29,174 bases of DNA. It comes from Psilocybe azurescens (Eukaryota > Basidiomycota > Agaricomycetes > Agaricales > Agrocybaceae). Within the stretch, counting starts at the first letter, position 1. Every line of letters begins with the position of its first letter. Positions 1 to 11,448 of the stretch are shown one piece after another. The notes beneath the pieces were generated by a model. That model had not been told where the DNA came from and made no database searches. It saw only the letters and a list, made by a program, of their open reading frames with translations. Both the position numbers and the translations under genes were made by a program. The stretch is taken from assembly GCA_023853785.1 (NCBI GenBank), contig JAJIRX010000645.1:1-29174 (forward strand). The letters are read 5' to 3'.

Positions 1-52
1 ATTAGGGTTTGGCGGTGGGGTGTCCGACAACTCTCGTCAGACTCCGGTTCAA

Positions 53-1571
53 TTAGAAATTTCTTTTTATCTTTGACCCTATCCGACTTCTTAATTCTTG
101 TCGCCGCAGCTGAAGGTTTAGAATTCTCCGCGTCCGTCGAACTTCAGTTTCAAGAGCCCTTTCCCGAGCTTTCTTGTATTCCAAGAAGGCCTCGACACGG
201 AGATCCACCGCATATTTCCATGGACGGAGGATTACGGTAGGGGACTGAGGGGGAGACATATCCTTCCTTGGCAGCCGCTTTCAGGTCGACCGGGAGGAAA
301 ACATGATTGGGCTTATATACTTTGTCATAATAAGCTCTTGCATAATCCCAACGATCCTGTTCTGCTTGGATGTTGACCACCGGTCTTTTTCGATGGCACG
401 TTGTTGGCAATTGGAGCAAGATCTGGAAGTGAAGACTCCTGCACAAAGAAGGAACCGCTTCGCAGGCTTTAGGCCCGCCGGTGACTTCATGGAGGCCGCA
501 CCCAATGTAACAGAATCGGATTGCTGAGAGTCGGCCGTGGCTGCATCCGTAGCAATCACACTGTAAGGGCTTTCATCACTAACGTGAGGTTGCAAATTTT
601 CGGTGTCCAGGGTGGATTCTGAAGGGAGAGGTGTGCACTTGAGACCAAAAATAGTTGGCAATTCCAGAGCGGCCGCTGAAGACATGTGTGTCCTGGAGAG
701 GGTACCCACACTTTCACTTGTTCCTACACTGGATGGCAACACAGTGGCAATTTCTGTATCGGTGGCAGGCTCAACTTGTACGCCACATAATTTGTAGGAG
801 CAACTTCCAGGTACACGGCAAGAGCTTTATCGCTTGCTGGGGCGGAATAAGAATATGGCGTGATCGCGATGGCTGCAGTGCAAGCAGTTCCCTGAACAGT
901 ACCGGCCTCCGTATCAGTTGCTGGGGATGCAATGGTCGGAACCCGGGCAGCTGCTTGCACAGTACTTTGTGTTGGGATGGTCGCCGACGTGATGGCTGGG
1001 CATTTGCTTTGATTCTTTGAAGAAATAACCTCGCCGGTTGTGTGACTAGCCGAACCTTCCCCAACATCCATTGCTCTTCATAATGATTCTTCGCTGTTGG
1101 TAAATTTCGCGAAACTGCACTACCGAAAAGCCAGGGCAGGCAAGGACTTTCTCAATGTTGACATGACGAGAGTGTATAAGACTGCAAACAATTTTTCAGA
1201 TTTCATTTTCACAAAGGACATTCACGAACATACGTAGACAATTTCATTAAACCGACAATAGGGCCGGCTGTGACAGAAACCAAGTCCCTACCAGGGTCCA
1301 CCATGTTGTCAGGATGAGGTATATGGACCTTGGAAAAGTTTATGCCCTCCATATCTTCATGGTGCGCAGTAATTGAGCATTTCATTGGATTGACAGGTTC
1401 GGGAATGGGATATCTTTGAGTTTGATGTATTGAGGTTGCCAGAGTCCATAATAATAAACAGAGCCTTTGATTTAGTAGGAGTAGGTAGAGAATTAACGTT
1501 ATCAGGATGTAGGATGATCGACCAGAAGAAAAAAAAAGTTCCCAGTGGAAGGTGACCACAAATAAAGACAA
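53..1571 (-). CDS. Gene A: multi-exon protein of unknown function
   Basis: I do not recognise the product. The best-supported intron is on the minus strand at about 1231-1179, with donor GTATGT and acceptor TTTGCAG (53 nt). It joins a block containing NPMKCSITAHHEDMEGIN (around 1390-1240) to one reading LIHSRHVNIEKVLACPGFSV. Downstream comes a Ser/Thr/Ala-rich linker with a twice-repeated PATDTE motif (near 930 and 765). The C-terminus is strongly basic and helical (KKARERALETEVRRTRRI, about 190-130), ending at a TAA at 53-55. A further intron with donor GTATAT near 325 removes a frame change before that basic tail. Other frame changes near 770 and 440 are unresolved, as introns or indels. 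The 5' end is uncertain: an upstream exon may lie at 1870-1682. The family is unknown; the chain of exons on one strand is what supports a gene. Confidence 0.5.
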
Positions 1572-2150
1572 TTATTTTGATATCCCTTGGTTATCCCTTC
1601 CAGATTATTGATCTCTTGGCATCCGGGCTCTGGAAAGAAGCATTGTAGATAGTTTTATACCAAAACAGAGGCCGTGTGAAATCACTGGGCACTTATTTTG
1701 TTGATGACGGCCGCCAGAGTCATGAATCTCATTCCGAGTGTGATGTCAGTTTGTACGTCCATGCCAGGCTTTTTACACAAAGCTGCACAAGAATCATTTT
1801 TTGCAACGGCTTTCCCATTAACCCCCATGAAAATTTCGGCCGTGCCAATTATCCCACTTGTGTAGTGAGCGCAACTGCCCACCAGTCAAAGACCAGTGCA
1901 AAGGCGGCCGCCGGTTATATTTACAAAAAGTATGTGGCCACCTGCCTTCAACCTGCCTCTTTCTTTTGTCTAAGAAGCTGAATCATACTGTTTTCATGAA
2001 CGTAGTGACCAAAACTGCATTGTAATTCTGTATACAATAATAATTTTAACGTGGGTGCCAAATGAACAACAGACTACTATGGGCCCCGACATAGTAAATG
2101 CAAACAAAAACTAAAAGTAAAAGTTCCAAAAAAAGACAGGCGATGTCCGA
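1572..2150. other. Mostly non-coding stretch with a possible gene A exon
   Basis: Between gene A and the 3' end of P1. A minus-strand open frame at 1882-1682 reads GIIGTAEIFMGVNGKAVAKN and could be an upstream exon of gene A, but I could not place a convincing splice to it. It contains the CGG-N3-CCG site at 1905-1913 just upstream. The rest is AT-rich. A GC-rich near-palindrome at 2074-2094 is listed separately. Confidence 0.3.
2074..2094. terminator. Hairpin-capable 3' element downstream of P1
   Basis: A 21-nt near-palindrome with a GGGCCCC core flanked by CTAC and RTAG arms. It lies beyond the 3' end of P1. A copy differing at only three or four positions lies at 8575-8595 beyond the 3' end of paralogue P2. 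Conservation between the two loci marks it as part of the duplicated unit. A role in 3'-end formation is inference only. Confidence 0.35.
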
Positions 2151-4131
2151 CTAGGAAGCCCAGCACGGCGGAACGACAAGACAAAATATATAACAAATAT
2201 GTCGCCGAGAGGGTGCAAAAAAGTACACACCATTCCTACATTTTTGTTTCTTCGATGGGCTACGACCAGCAACAGTCGCGGTTGCCTTGTGTTTCAAAGT
2301 GGCCCCCGCTCCATCTTCGTTGGTAATCCCATCCGTGCTGTCAGGCCTGCGTAGAAGACGCTTACGGGAAGCGATATAACTTTCATGGACTGCGGGCATC
2401 TCCTCATCATGACCGCTGGAGCCGTCGTTGTCTGATCCGCGGGTGCCGTTGTCGATGCCGCTCGACTCCCTTCAGATGTGTTCCCATGCGGTTGCTGAAG
2501 GACGTCCTCAACGTCGGTCGCACCTTGCACATCGTCGACCAACCTATCGTTGTTGTTTTTTGGGCAGATGCAAGCCGGTTGACAGTTTCCTTCAACTTCT
2601 GAAATTCCGACATGAGGTGCTTGCTGTCGTCCCTGACCACTCGAAGGCTAGAGACAATGTTCATAAGGATTCCTCCAAAATCCTCGGGCATTGCCCACTT
2701 CCTCTCCATATCTTCCAAGGATCCGCCTTGCTGCACGAGCATTGGGATTGAACACCTCCCCTGACAGATCATCTGCCATCTCGTAGTTGATTGTCGTCCC
2801 AAAACCTAGAATGGGGGACTTCGCCACTGCTAACGGGCACTTCTTCTTTTAGCGTTGCACTCCATACAAGCATGGGGCGCCATTGTCCTTGTCGACCATG
2901 ACTAGGCATGGTATTTGTGCTCTAATGCACGACCTACAGGCAACCTCTCCTTCGGTCCACTCCCCTGAGCTTTGATGACCTGGCCGAGGCTGCTTTGATG
3001 ACGCGAGTGGCCCCCGCTTACGTCCCCCCTCGACTACGGATGTCGACGGAGCCGGTCGACGAGCACTGGAATTAGATGCCTCCATTCTTTGGATAGCCGG
3101 ACGGGTCCGACGAGTGGTGGTGGGAGGAGCGGCCGCCGCGGATGTCGACGCAATGGGTGGCTCTTGAGCCGGTCGACAAGCATTGGAGAGCTTCGAGACG
3201 GGCGCCGGCCTCTTCTTCGATGGGACTTGACGTGTACGCTTGCGAATGTCCTTTTGGTTTGAATCTACAAATATATTAGTTTTTGTACTAGAGGAAACTA
3301 AATGCTTACTTTCTACTTCTTCCTCCTCGTCATCACTCTCCATCCTTGATACTTCCCTTCCCTTTACCTTTCTCCATCCTCGATACTTCCTTCCCTTTAC
3401 CTTTCTTCATTGTCGGACGGTTTCTTCGACTTGTTTAGATTACCCTCCTCCTCATCACTGAGGACAGGATTTCTCGTTACTGTCGCCTTTCTAGGCGGGA
3501 TCTCCACAACCATGATCTTCGAATGCCTTGAAGGGTTTGATGAGTTGGCGGCCGCTGTTGGGATAACAGCGGTCGCCGGTTCTATCTGCACTTCTTCGGC
3601 GGCGGCAGCTTCCTCTATCTGCACTTCATCGGCAGCGGCGACGGCTGCCTCAGCTATAGATCCGGCATGTTGGTCTCCTGTACAGATATAAGATAAGTTT
3701 CTGACCACGACGGATAACTTACCACTCAGCACTGCGGGTGCCGCCTTTGAATGATTGCTTTGCTCATCTGCTCGCATCTGTTTGTCTTTCCCCTCTTCTT
3801 TCTCGAATGCTAAGACTAAAGCCTGGACTTGCTCATATCTAGGCTTGAGCCTTTCATTGCCGTTCGGCCCCTTGTTGATACCTTGCGTCAGGGTCGTGTA
3901 GACATCGAACCAAAGAGCACTGTCCGGCTCCGGGAGTTGCCATGTTCAGAGGTGTGCAGCCGATATGCCCTCCTCTGTAAATAGACCTGTTATCTGGCTT
4001 TGACGTAGATACCGTGGTTATATACTCACCAGTTGTTCAAAAAGCTGCTTTAATTCACGCTTGTATTCCTCCAGGTCGATGGTAATTACACAAAGCTTCT
4101 TGTGAATTTGATTGATAATTTCCGAAGACAT
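2151..4131 (-). CDS. P1: Zn2Cys6-like zinc-cluster protein, disrupted paralogue
   Basis: First of three paralogues on this strand. The start is MSSEIINQIHKKL at 4131, followed by an intron with donor GTGAGT at 4029. Next comes the family block LPEPDSALWFDVYTTL with KPRYEQVQAL (about 3950-3800), then an Ala-rich linker with introns near 3722-3678 and 3310-3265. The cluster begins WTEGEVACRSCIRAQIPC near 2945, matching P2. Its second half is damaged: the frame drifts by one base and meets a TAA just before KKKCPLA (near 2855). A further +1 shift precedes LEDMERKWAMPEDF (about 2720), which aligns with P2 LEDLERQYAQPEDL. The C-terminus LKHKATATVAGRSPSKKQK matches P2, but one lost T removes the P2-equivalent stop (2236-2238). 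It was probably a nuclear DNA-binding protein. It now looks like a pseudogene unless these are sequence errors. Confidence 0.7.
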
Positions 4132-4216
4132 TAAAGCAGATGGAGGAGAAGAAGATGAAGAAGCGGAATATGTGATAACGATTAAAATGAGCGCAGGCGT
4201 AGAAGATTGTTCAACT

Positions 4217-4233
4217 TCGGCGCCGCGAGAAGT
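4217..4233. promoter_or_regulatory. 17-bp promoter block shared by P1 and P2
   Basis: A 17-bp stretch containing CGGCGCCGCGAG, 86 bp upstream of the P1 start codon. It recurs without mismatch at 11319-11335, 80 bp upstream of the P2 start. The surrounding sequence is far less similar, so the block stands out as conserved upstream DNA, either a regulatory site or a remnant of the duplication. Confidence 0.5.
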
Positions 4234-4263
4234 AAAACCAGTTACGAACACGAACAATCACAT

Positions 4264-4271
4264 CATGTGAC
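4264..4271. promoter_or_regulatory. CATGTGAC box, P1/KDZ divergent promoter
   Basis: CATGTGAC followed by C, 133 bp upstream of the P1 start and 464 bp upstream of the KDZ transposase start. The same octamer lies in the P2/B and P3/E divergent promoters and before gene F. It resembles an E-box (CANNTG) bound by bHLH factors, but the binding protein is inferred. Confidence 0.5.
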
Positions 4272-4415
4272 CTGAGCGACATGACTTGTGCCGAGACTCA
4301 TGTCAATCAAATCATGCGACTGCATCGCCACCTATTTTGTAAACTCGTTGTCTTGGTCTAAATCATAATCTCAAAACACACGTCTTTTCAGTAGCAATTC
4401 GTTGTAGATCATTTT

Positions 4416-4660
4416 TAGCCAAGGCGGCTGCCGGATGAAGTAAGTATATGTTAGTTTGGTGAAGGGACCGAAGGATTATCGATCACTCATGCTTTATGTG
4501 ACGTCAGTTTAAAAGGCCGTGCCAAGGATCAATTAATTAGCCAAGGCGGCCTCCGGATGAAGTAAGTATATATCAGTTTGGTGAAGCGGGGACCGAAGGA
4601 TTATCGATCACTCATGCCTTATATGACGTCAGTTTCAAAAAGCCGTGCCAAGGATCATTT
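4416..4660. repeat. Two 122-bp direct repeats in the KDZ promoter region
   Basis: Copy 1 covers about 4416-4537 and copy 2 about 4538-4660, roughly 90% identical by eye. Each copy opens with TAGCCAAGG plus a CGG-N3-CCG site (4425-4433 and 4547-4555) and carries the CRE-type palindrome TGACGTCA (4499-4506 and 4624-4631). The N3 core differs between copies (CTG and CCT) although both CGG/CCG arms are kept. The repeats end about 75 bp before the transposase start codon. Confidence 0.85.
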
Positions 4661-4734
4661 ATTTTGGAAAATTGCACATAGATCAGGATATCGTTGTTGT
4701 ACACTGCAATCATCTTTCTCTTTACTCAGCAACA

Positions 4735-7700
4735 ATGGGAATACGTCGTGCCCGAATTATACATCCTGATGACAAGCAAAATAGCGACCCAGAAGAAGAG
4801 ACATGGCTTCGTCTTGGTAAAAGAAGAAAGAAGTTGGGAAAGAGCAGAGTGCAAAAGGAACGAAGACGTGGGCCTTTGCCCGAATTTGCTCTGCCCGAAG
4901 AAATTGCAATCGAAGACTCACCATTCAGCCACGAGGGACTTACTGACGAGCAGTTGATGAGCAATCTCAAAGCTCTGCCTGATGTACGCTCCGGCGGAAT
5001 ATCTCAAAACGACTATCTTCGCAGTGGTTACCTCGACGCAAATCTTATCTGCAGACATTGTTAGAAATGGAAGCCCCGGCTCACATTGGCGAATGTCAAA
5101 GGTGTGGAAGTTCGCCTGGAATATGGCGATGTCGCAATTGTATCGGAGGCCGGATGACATGCACTCAGTGCTGTGCAGAGGCCCATAATCTCTGCCTTAT
5201 CATAGCGTCGACAAATGGAATGGACATTTCTTTCAAGTTGGAGCCCTATGGGAAACAGGACTACAGCTCTATCTTGGACATGGCGGCATCCGGTGTCCGT
5301 CAACACAGGATGGGGAACATCATTTGTCCGATCAGCGGCCACCGCCTGTCTCTGAGGAAGATGAATGGGGTGATGCAGAAGAGGAGGCGGGGGCCGAACC
5401 ACCTGAAGGACAAGAGCCAATGTTTGAAATACCGGTTCCTGGGACACATCCAAACTCACTTCCCCTTCCACCACGCTATGATACCTACAATAATCCATTC
5501 GTGACGATTGTCGATATCAGTGGGATTCACCATCTGCCTGTGGTTCACTGCTCTTGTCATGGACCAACCGCACTTCAAGATCTCAATTATCTCAAACTCG
5601 GCTTATTTCCGCAAGTTTTAAAACCATCCGAACTGTTTTTACTCTTCAGGTCTTAACAGACTTCCGTCTATCGAATTTAGAATGCAAAACATCAGGATAC
5701 CAATATTACCAAAAGCTTGACGCCTAACATGCCCTGCATTCCCGAAGGTCGTTATAAATCGGTATCGAGAGCTAAGAAGGGTCAGTCGTCAATTCAGAAA
5801 TCTCAAACTATGGAAAATCTATGGGCGTGGTCATGATGCTGAATGTCCAGAAGACAAATCGGCGGCGATGGTCAGTGACGAGAACTCAGCCGTTATACCC
5901 GTCACAACCCAGCACGGTGCTGCAATCGCGGATGCCGTCTCTGCATCCATTCCAGGAGTGTCGAGTGCCGCCCTACGGCCACCGACCGCACCTATAACTG
6001 CGCTAAATTTGCACCGGATAACTACGAAGCGTCAGACCTATCAAAGCTTGGTTTGTTTTGTCCTGCTTGTCCCCAACCCGGCATAAATCTCCCAGGCAAT
6101 TGGAGAGAAGATCCAGACAAGGACCTATATATCCGTAGTTTGGTTGGGGATGGCAATTTCAAAGCTTACCACTTGAAACAAAAGAATGATTGGGACGATG
6201 TTAACCTTGCTAATGGCGAAGCATATATGGCGGACCCCGTTCCCTATCAGGAACATCTAGCTGAAGCAAGCAAGAACGACAAATTATACTCAAGGGTGTG
6301 TGAAACCAAAACAACATGAATACAGCTTAACAAATCTCCTTCCCCTGGAATCTAGAAAACAACATGCAATAATCATAACGCAAATAAAGAAAGCGACAAA
6401 GCGGCTCCCGGTAAGCGCTGTCGAGGCATTGGAGCATGGGCTTGTGCGAGGCATGGATGCTTTAGTCTCGGAAGCGTCGTTGACTTCATGAAGGGCGAAA
6501 AGCAGATGTCTATGGATTATGCACTCAGCCAGGCAATCAAGCATAGTCATATGCATGGCATAACTTGTCTTCTCTGCATATACGACATTATGTGCCAATA
6601 CTATGTCAACCTATTCGAGCGATTCAACAAATCAAGCAAGTTGGATCTTCCGGAGGCCGTAACACTTATTGGCGCTATTGGACTGTTTCACGTCCACGGC
6701 CACAAGGAAGAATGTCTTTATAGATGGGCGACGACATACATTCCTGGAGTGGGCATAATCGATGGTGAAATTCTGGAAACACTTTGGGCGACATTGAATG
6801 AAATTTCTCGAAGCACAGTAAGTGCCACTGCGTCTCACCGGATTGAGATTTTAGACGATCATATGGGAGATAACAACTGGAAAAAGTTATCAACATGGGT
6901 GTGTGTGTTCATTTGAAGACCAATTTGTGCACTGATAAAAGGCAGCTGAAACAATTACAAAGAAATATAATCGCGCATTACTACAGCAAGCAAAAAGCCA
7001 GGAGTACTTTGATGGCCTCACAGAGTCGGCCCCCGCTTCTGAGATACCTAAGTGGATAGAGCAAATTCAGAAAGCAGAAAATCAACGACAAGATGATGTA
7101 AAAGCCATGGATGTTATGAAAAACAAGATTGCGAAGGGTAGGCATTGTCGCGGTCACCACCCTTGTATCAATTGACAGCTTTGTAGCTCCAAGTCGGCGA
7201 GAGATTGAATTGTCCATTTCATTATCAGAGCTAACTACCGGAGGCCGCACGGGTCAAGCAGCATGGATTTCAATGGGACTGAAATTGGAGGAAGCTATGT
7301 AAGTGGATGATAGCATTGTGTATTACCATTTGATCCTCATTTTGTAAGGTATAATCTGCGAGCACACGTTAGAAAGCTCTCGCGGTCGACCACTGCCCAG
7401 AAGTTGGATACGGTGAATAAGCGGCGCGCCGTGCTACGACAAATTGAAAGTTTCAGCACCTCTGCAAACGATTTTCTTGGAGCTCACATTGTTGATGCTC
7501 TCGATGATCCTCAGTACCAAGTGCTTGACGATGACCTATCTGGAGAAGAGGGCCCTGAACGGGAGGTTGATACTCCAGGTATCTCAAGATCTGACCCTGA
7601 GCGGCAAGTCCTCCCGTTCCCATCACGATTTACGGGTGCCGGTTTTGGTAATTTGGAACCAGAAGACAAACGAAATATTGCAGGTCTCTGTAAAACAGAG

Positions 7701-8436
7701 CTTGATATTCGTCAGCGGACAAGCTGAAGATATCCTGGACCAGGTCAGAACATCGGTAATCCAACTTTCTTATCATTATGCGAAGAATGTTAGGGGCCGC
7801 AACAGTGTTTCAAAAATACCAGGGCGTGGGATGGAGTCAAGCTTCTAAACCGGACAATAAGCCAACATCGAGCAATGTACAACCACAACAGGTCGGTTAT
7901 GAGGACGTTGGTATCATTGCAGGACCTAGAAAAGCATGACAAGCAGTACCCCTTCCTTGAACGCAATCATTGTAGGGTAAGTGAACGTGTTGTTGATCCA
8001 AATGCTCCCGGACAGAGCTCCGACACAATGGCATGGTTTTGGAGCGGCGGCCGACGCAGCACAAGTATGGGGAAGCGACGGCTGGCGCGGATGCCGCTTA
8101 CCACAATGAATGTACGACAGTCCTTTATACCTTCTTACTGATCCAATTTTTACATTGATGAAGTTTATAGGGTCAACTGGCTCAGTGCAAGAGCACAAAA
8201 ATCGATGGACCGAAGAATTGAATCTGACAAGGCGTGAAATGGGTTGGACAGTTAGATTTTATATGCATATGGCGGGAAGATGGCAAGTGAGAAGAGATAA
8301 AGAAGAAATTCAGTCAGCTGGACACCGTGCCTACGCAGAGGAACAAATTGCAATGTGGACAGAGCTGGCGAGAGTCTCTGAGGTTAGGTTCAAGAAGGCT
8401 AACATCAACTATCACAACATAGATACCGCAGATTGA
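4735..8436 (+). CDS. KDZ-family transposase with CxC2 cysteine cluster
   Basis: Transposase of the Kyakuja-Dileera-Zisupton superfamily, expected to cut and paste its element through an RNase H-like fold. The start is MGIRRARIIHPDD at 4735. The CxC2 cluster (about 5070-5190) reads CQRCGSSPGIWRCRNC, then CTQCC, and continues as VDKWNGHFFQVGALWE and GLQLYLGHGGIRCP. Family landmarks follow in order: TVFTLQVLTDFRLSNL (5627), CPACPQPGINLP (6056), VVDFMKGEKQMSMDY (6476), YDIMCQYYVNLFERF (6581), FHVHGHKEECLYRWA and GVGIIDGEILETLWATLN (about 6685-6800). The Asp of YDI and a Glu of DGEILE fit catalytic positions. The C-terminus has KLLNRTISQHRAMY, DTMAWFW and EEQIAMWTELARV. Introns fit at 4984-5054, 6296-6355, 6899-6943, 7138-7186, 7299-7348 and 8112-8170. 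Single-base frame breaks near 5192, 5612, 5725, 7713 and 8208 leave no intact frame, so it is decayed or carries sequence errors. Family assignment is very secure. Confidence 0.95.
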
Positions 8437-8823
8437 ATGCGTTAAAATAATTTCAATTTCATTTAGTCTTTTGGGAGACACTGTATTATTACTGATTCCC
8501 AGCACTGTCAAGACAAGCACTATATTTGTGTGCAAATGGTATAGTACAAATAAAGGGGCCTAACAATTTATAAACTACTACGGGCCCCGGCGTAGACAAA
8601 ATACAAGGTGCTGATATAATAAACCACGGAAAAAAAGACGAAAACATGGCAGAGCGGAATGACGACGAATAACATAGCATGTATAGTGGCCGCTGCCAGG
8701 TTGCAATACAAAACAGATGACAAAAAAAGAAACACGAAACCTAGCAGAGCTGAATGGCGACGAATAATACAGCATGGGAGTGGCCGCCGCCAGGTCGCAA
8801 CAAGAAAAGAGCAAGTGATATTC
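8437..8823. other. Convergent 3' intergenic region between KDZ and P2
   Basis: The transposase and P2 converge here, so it holds both 3' untranslated ends. It contains the hairpin-capable element at 8575-8595 and a tandem duplication starting at 8649. I see no credible reading frame; the AT-rich minus-strand frames near 8568-8864 have no protein-like composition. Confidence 0.6.
8575..8595. terminator. Hairpin-capable 3' element downstream of P2
   Basis: Near-palindrome CTAC...GGGCCCC...GTAG, the counterpart of 2074-2094. It sits in the shared 3' region of P2 and the KDZ gene. Its preservation after two copies of the P gene is the evidence for significance; function is not shown. Confidence 0.35.
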
Positions 8824-8838
8824 CTACAATTTATGTTT
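8649..8838. repeat. 95-bp tandem duplication in the P2 3' region
   Basis: Two copies with a period near 95 bp, at about 8649-8743 and 8744-8838. Both carry GTGGCCGCYGCCAGG. A more diverged relative lies at the equivalent place behind P1 (about 2158-2230), so the unit predates the P1/P2 duplication. The second copy reaches the P2 stop region. Confidence 0.7.
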
Positions 8839-11239
8839 TTTCGAGGGAGATTCGCGAGACCCACTTGGGGTGGCCTTGCGTTTTAGGTCGGATGGGCCCA
8901 CACGATCTCCAGGAGCCTGAGACTTACTTCCTGCCCTATGTGTTTCATTGCTTTCATCCAGGGATTTGGAGGCGCTGTCCGCCCGGGTAGCACCCTCAAT
9001 GTTGCTGTCGCCGTCGCCCGGCTTGTCGATGGTCGCCGCTGCTCGCGCCTGCCTGGTCACCGTGGCTCGCTCTTTCACGGTTGCCGTTGCCAGTTTGTAG
9101 GCGGTTGCCGTTGTTTGCTCCTTCGTGGTCGCCTGCACTTGCTCGTTCGTTGTCGCTGACGTTCGCTGGTCCACGGTCCTTTCCTCTCAGCCCTTCATGG
9201 TTGCCGTCACTCGCACTTCCGCTGTTGCCATCATTGGCGCCGCCGTCGCTGGCGTGTGTTCGCCGCTGGGTCTATCACCACGGGCGCCGTCATCGTCCTG
9301 TTCGTCATCTACAATCTCGGCGCTGCCGTCGCGCGTCGTTCACCGCCGGTATTATCGCCACGGGCGTCGTCGTCATCCTGATCGTCATCTCCAATCTCGA
9401 CATCGCCACCAACATCCCTTGTTTGTTCGTCTTCAAAATATTCTTCCTCTGACGATGGAGGGAGAGACATACGAAGCAGCGTCGCGGGTCGTTCGGGGGG
9501 GCGGAGGGAAGGCGTGGTATGTATTCAGGCGTGGCCATAGGTAATGATACAGCTGGTGACGGAGGGGTTGCCTCACGCCCGGGCGCTTTGTTGGGCTGGC
9601 AGACTTGCGGCGATGTCTAGGTGTTGAAACGGCAGCCGCCCGGTGCGTAGATATCAAAAGTTGGTTGAGAAGCGGGAACAGAGGACGGGGCGGGGACCGA
9701 TGACGGGCGGGGACCGATGGCGGGGCAGGGACAGAAGACGTGAAGACGGGACAGTAGGCCGAGAAGCGGGGAGTGCCTGTGCGATTGCCTCTTTGACGAC
9801 GAGAGCCATATCTGCTGGAAGACGCTGCTGTAGAAACATTGTTTGAGAGTCGGCTTGAGCTTTGAGAATCCTGATCTCTGAGCGTAAGTGCGCGTTCTCG
9901 TCCTTCAGTACACGCATTCCAATAACGAGGTTGATGAGGACACCCGCTAGATCTTCCGGCTGTGCATACTGCCGTTCAAGATCTTCGAGGTCCCGCCTAC
10001 CTACAGGAACATCCGGGTCAAGCTCTTTCCCAGCAAAAACTTCTTCCATCTCCATGTTGACGATGGTCCCGTACCCAAGATGAGGCACTGAGGTTGCTGC
10101 CAACGGACACTTCTTCTTCTTCTGGTTGCACTCAAAGCATGCATGGCCCACGTTGTCCTTATCAGGCATGATGCGACACGTCTTGTCTGCTCGAATGCAC
10201 GACCTGCAAACAACTTCCCCTTCCGTCCAACTTCTCTTTGCCAATTTCGCGGCCTTTGGAGTTGGTTCTGACGCCATGGCGGCCGGACGGGAGGTGTTCT
10301 TTAAGAGCGGCTGTGACGCTGGCGGCCGCCTACACGGGATGTCGTCGCCTGGGGCACCGTTTGACCTTTTGCTTGGGAGGGTCGAGTGCGGGAGCTTTCA
10401 CTTTTTATTGTAAAGATTTATTAGTTTTTCATACTCCACTAGATTAAAGACTTACTGTTCGCTTGGGATGTCGTCTCTGATTTTTTCGTTGAAATCATGA
10501 TAATATCGTCATCATCGGTATCCGTAGAATCTACCGCTCTTGCTGCTGTTCTCTTGAAACCGCCTTTGCTTTGCCTTTATTCTTGGGCTTATCGACCTCC
10601 TCCACATCACTGACGACTGATGTCGCTGTGTTGCCAGAAGCGGCGGCCGATGGACGTTTCTTGGGGGCCCTATCCGAAGTACTTGGTCAGGAGCGGCAAC
10701 CGCCCTTGTGGTAGATCGCAGCCCACGAATAGGCTGACTGGACAGATCTATGCGCACGGATTTGGCAGGGGTCATTTCACCACGCGAATTCACTGTATGG
10801 ATTATGAATTTGACTCTACAGGTCCGTAGAGTCACTTACCTTCTCCGAGCTGTCGGAGCCGCTTTCGAACGCTGTTCTTGCTCAATCTGCTTCTTTCTTC
10901 TCTCTTCGTCCTCGAACCTCACAACCGCCTCCCGAACCTGGTCGTATCGTGGCCTGAGGACATCCTTCCCAGTTGGCCCCTTTTCTATGCCTTCCTTGAG
11001 AAGTGTGTAGACCTTGAACCAAAAGGTCCTGACGCTGGCTCCGGGGAGTTCGGCTTCTCAACAGTATATAGACGGTGTGCTTTTCTCTGTCGAACATATT
11101 TATTAATCCTGCTTTCCAACAGTCGCCGCACACTCACTAGTTGCTCGAAAAGAGGCTTCACTCCACGCTTATAGTCTTCTTGGTTAACGGTAATTATGCG
11201 GAGTTTTTCGTGGATTTCCAATATGAGCGCGGAAGACAT
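8824..11239 (-). CDS. P2: Zn2Cys6-like zinc-cluster protein, best-preserved paralogue
   Basis: The start is MSSALILEIHEKL at 11239; GTGAGT opens the first intron after FEQL. The block WFKVYTLLKEGIEKGP ... LRPRYDQVREAVVRFEDEE follows. An acidic segment DDDDIIMIST near 10510 is SUMO-interaction-like, then an intron of about 55 nt (donor GTAAGT near 10458). An uninterrupted frame from 10277 holds the cluster at about 10205-10100: CRSCIRADKTC, twelve residues, then CFECNQKKKKC. This is C-x2-C-x6-C-x12-C-x2-C-x6-C, the Zn2Cys6 spacing, although the Lys-rich loop is in the second half rather than the first. A Leu-rich, coiled-coil-like stretch LEDLERQYAQPEDL...RVLKDENAHLRSEI follows. The tail has two acidic repeats (about 9420-9270, frame broken between them), a Thr-rich segment and a nuclear-localisation-like end, SPSKKHKL. 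It is likely a nuclear DNA-binding protein; target unknown. Confidence 0.75.
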
Positions 11240-11318
11240 AGTAATAGAAAATTAAGGAGGAAATAAGATGATTAGAATGAACAGATGACTATGGTGTGTG
11301 TTTAAAGATAGTTGAATT

Positions 11319-11335
11319 TCGGCGCCGCGAGAAGT
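11319..11335. promoter_or_regulatory. 17-bp promoter block shared by P2 and P1
   Basis: Identical to the block at 4217-4233 and at almost the same distance from the P start codon (80 versus 86 bp). It lies between P2 and the CATGTGAC box at 11353. Confidence 0.5.
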
Positions 11336-11352
11336 TCAACGCGCAATAAAGT

Positions 11353-11360
11353 CATGTGAC
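11353..11360. promoter_or_regulatory. CATGTGAC box, P2/gene B divergent promoter
   Basis: CATGTGACC, 114 bp upstream of the P2 start and 89 bp upstream of the gene B start, so placed to serve both. It matches the boxes at 4264, 19730 and 23606. Confidence 0.55.
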
Positions 11361-11448
11361 CGGGTCGGCCGGAATGTAAAGTCAAATTAAATACCGATCG
11401 ACAATGATATAATGTCATTTGATCCTTTGTACATAACACTAACATATC

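Noticed and set aside
3..10. Telomere-like TTAGGG at the left edge
   Set aside because: Only one unit is present and normal gene sequence follows directly.
5058..8210. Programmed ribosomal frameshifting in the KDZ gene
   Set aside because: The shifts are of both signs, lie at unrelated sequences without a common slippery heptamer, and similar shifts occur in every other gene here. Decay or sequencing error is simpler.
8568..8864. Minus-strand hydrophobic frames between KDZ and P2
   Set aside because: They run through the tandem 3' repeat, have biased Phe/Leu composition from AT-rich DNA and overlap conserved non-coding elements.
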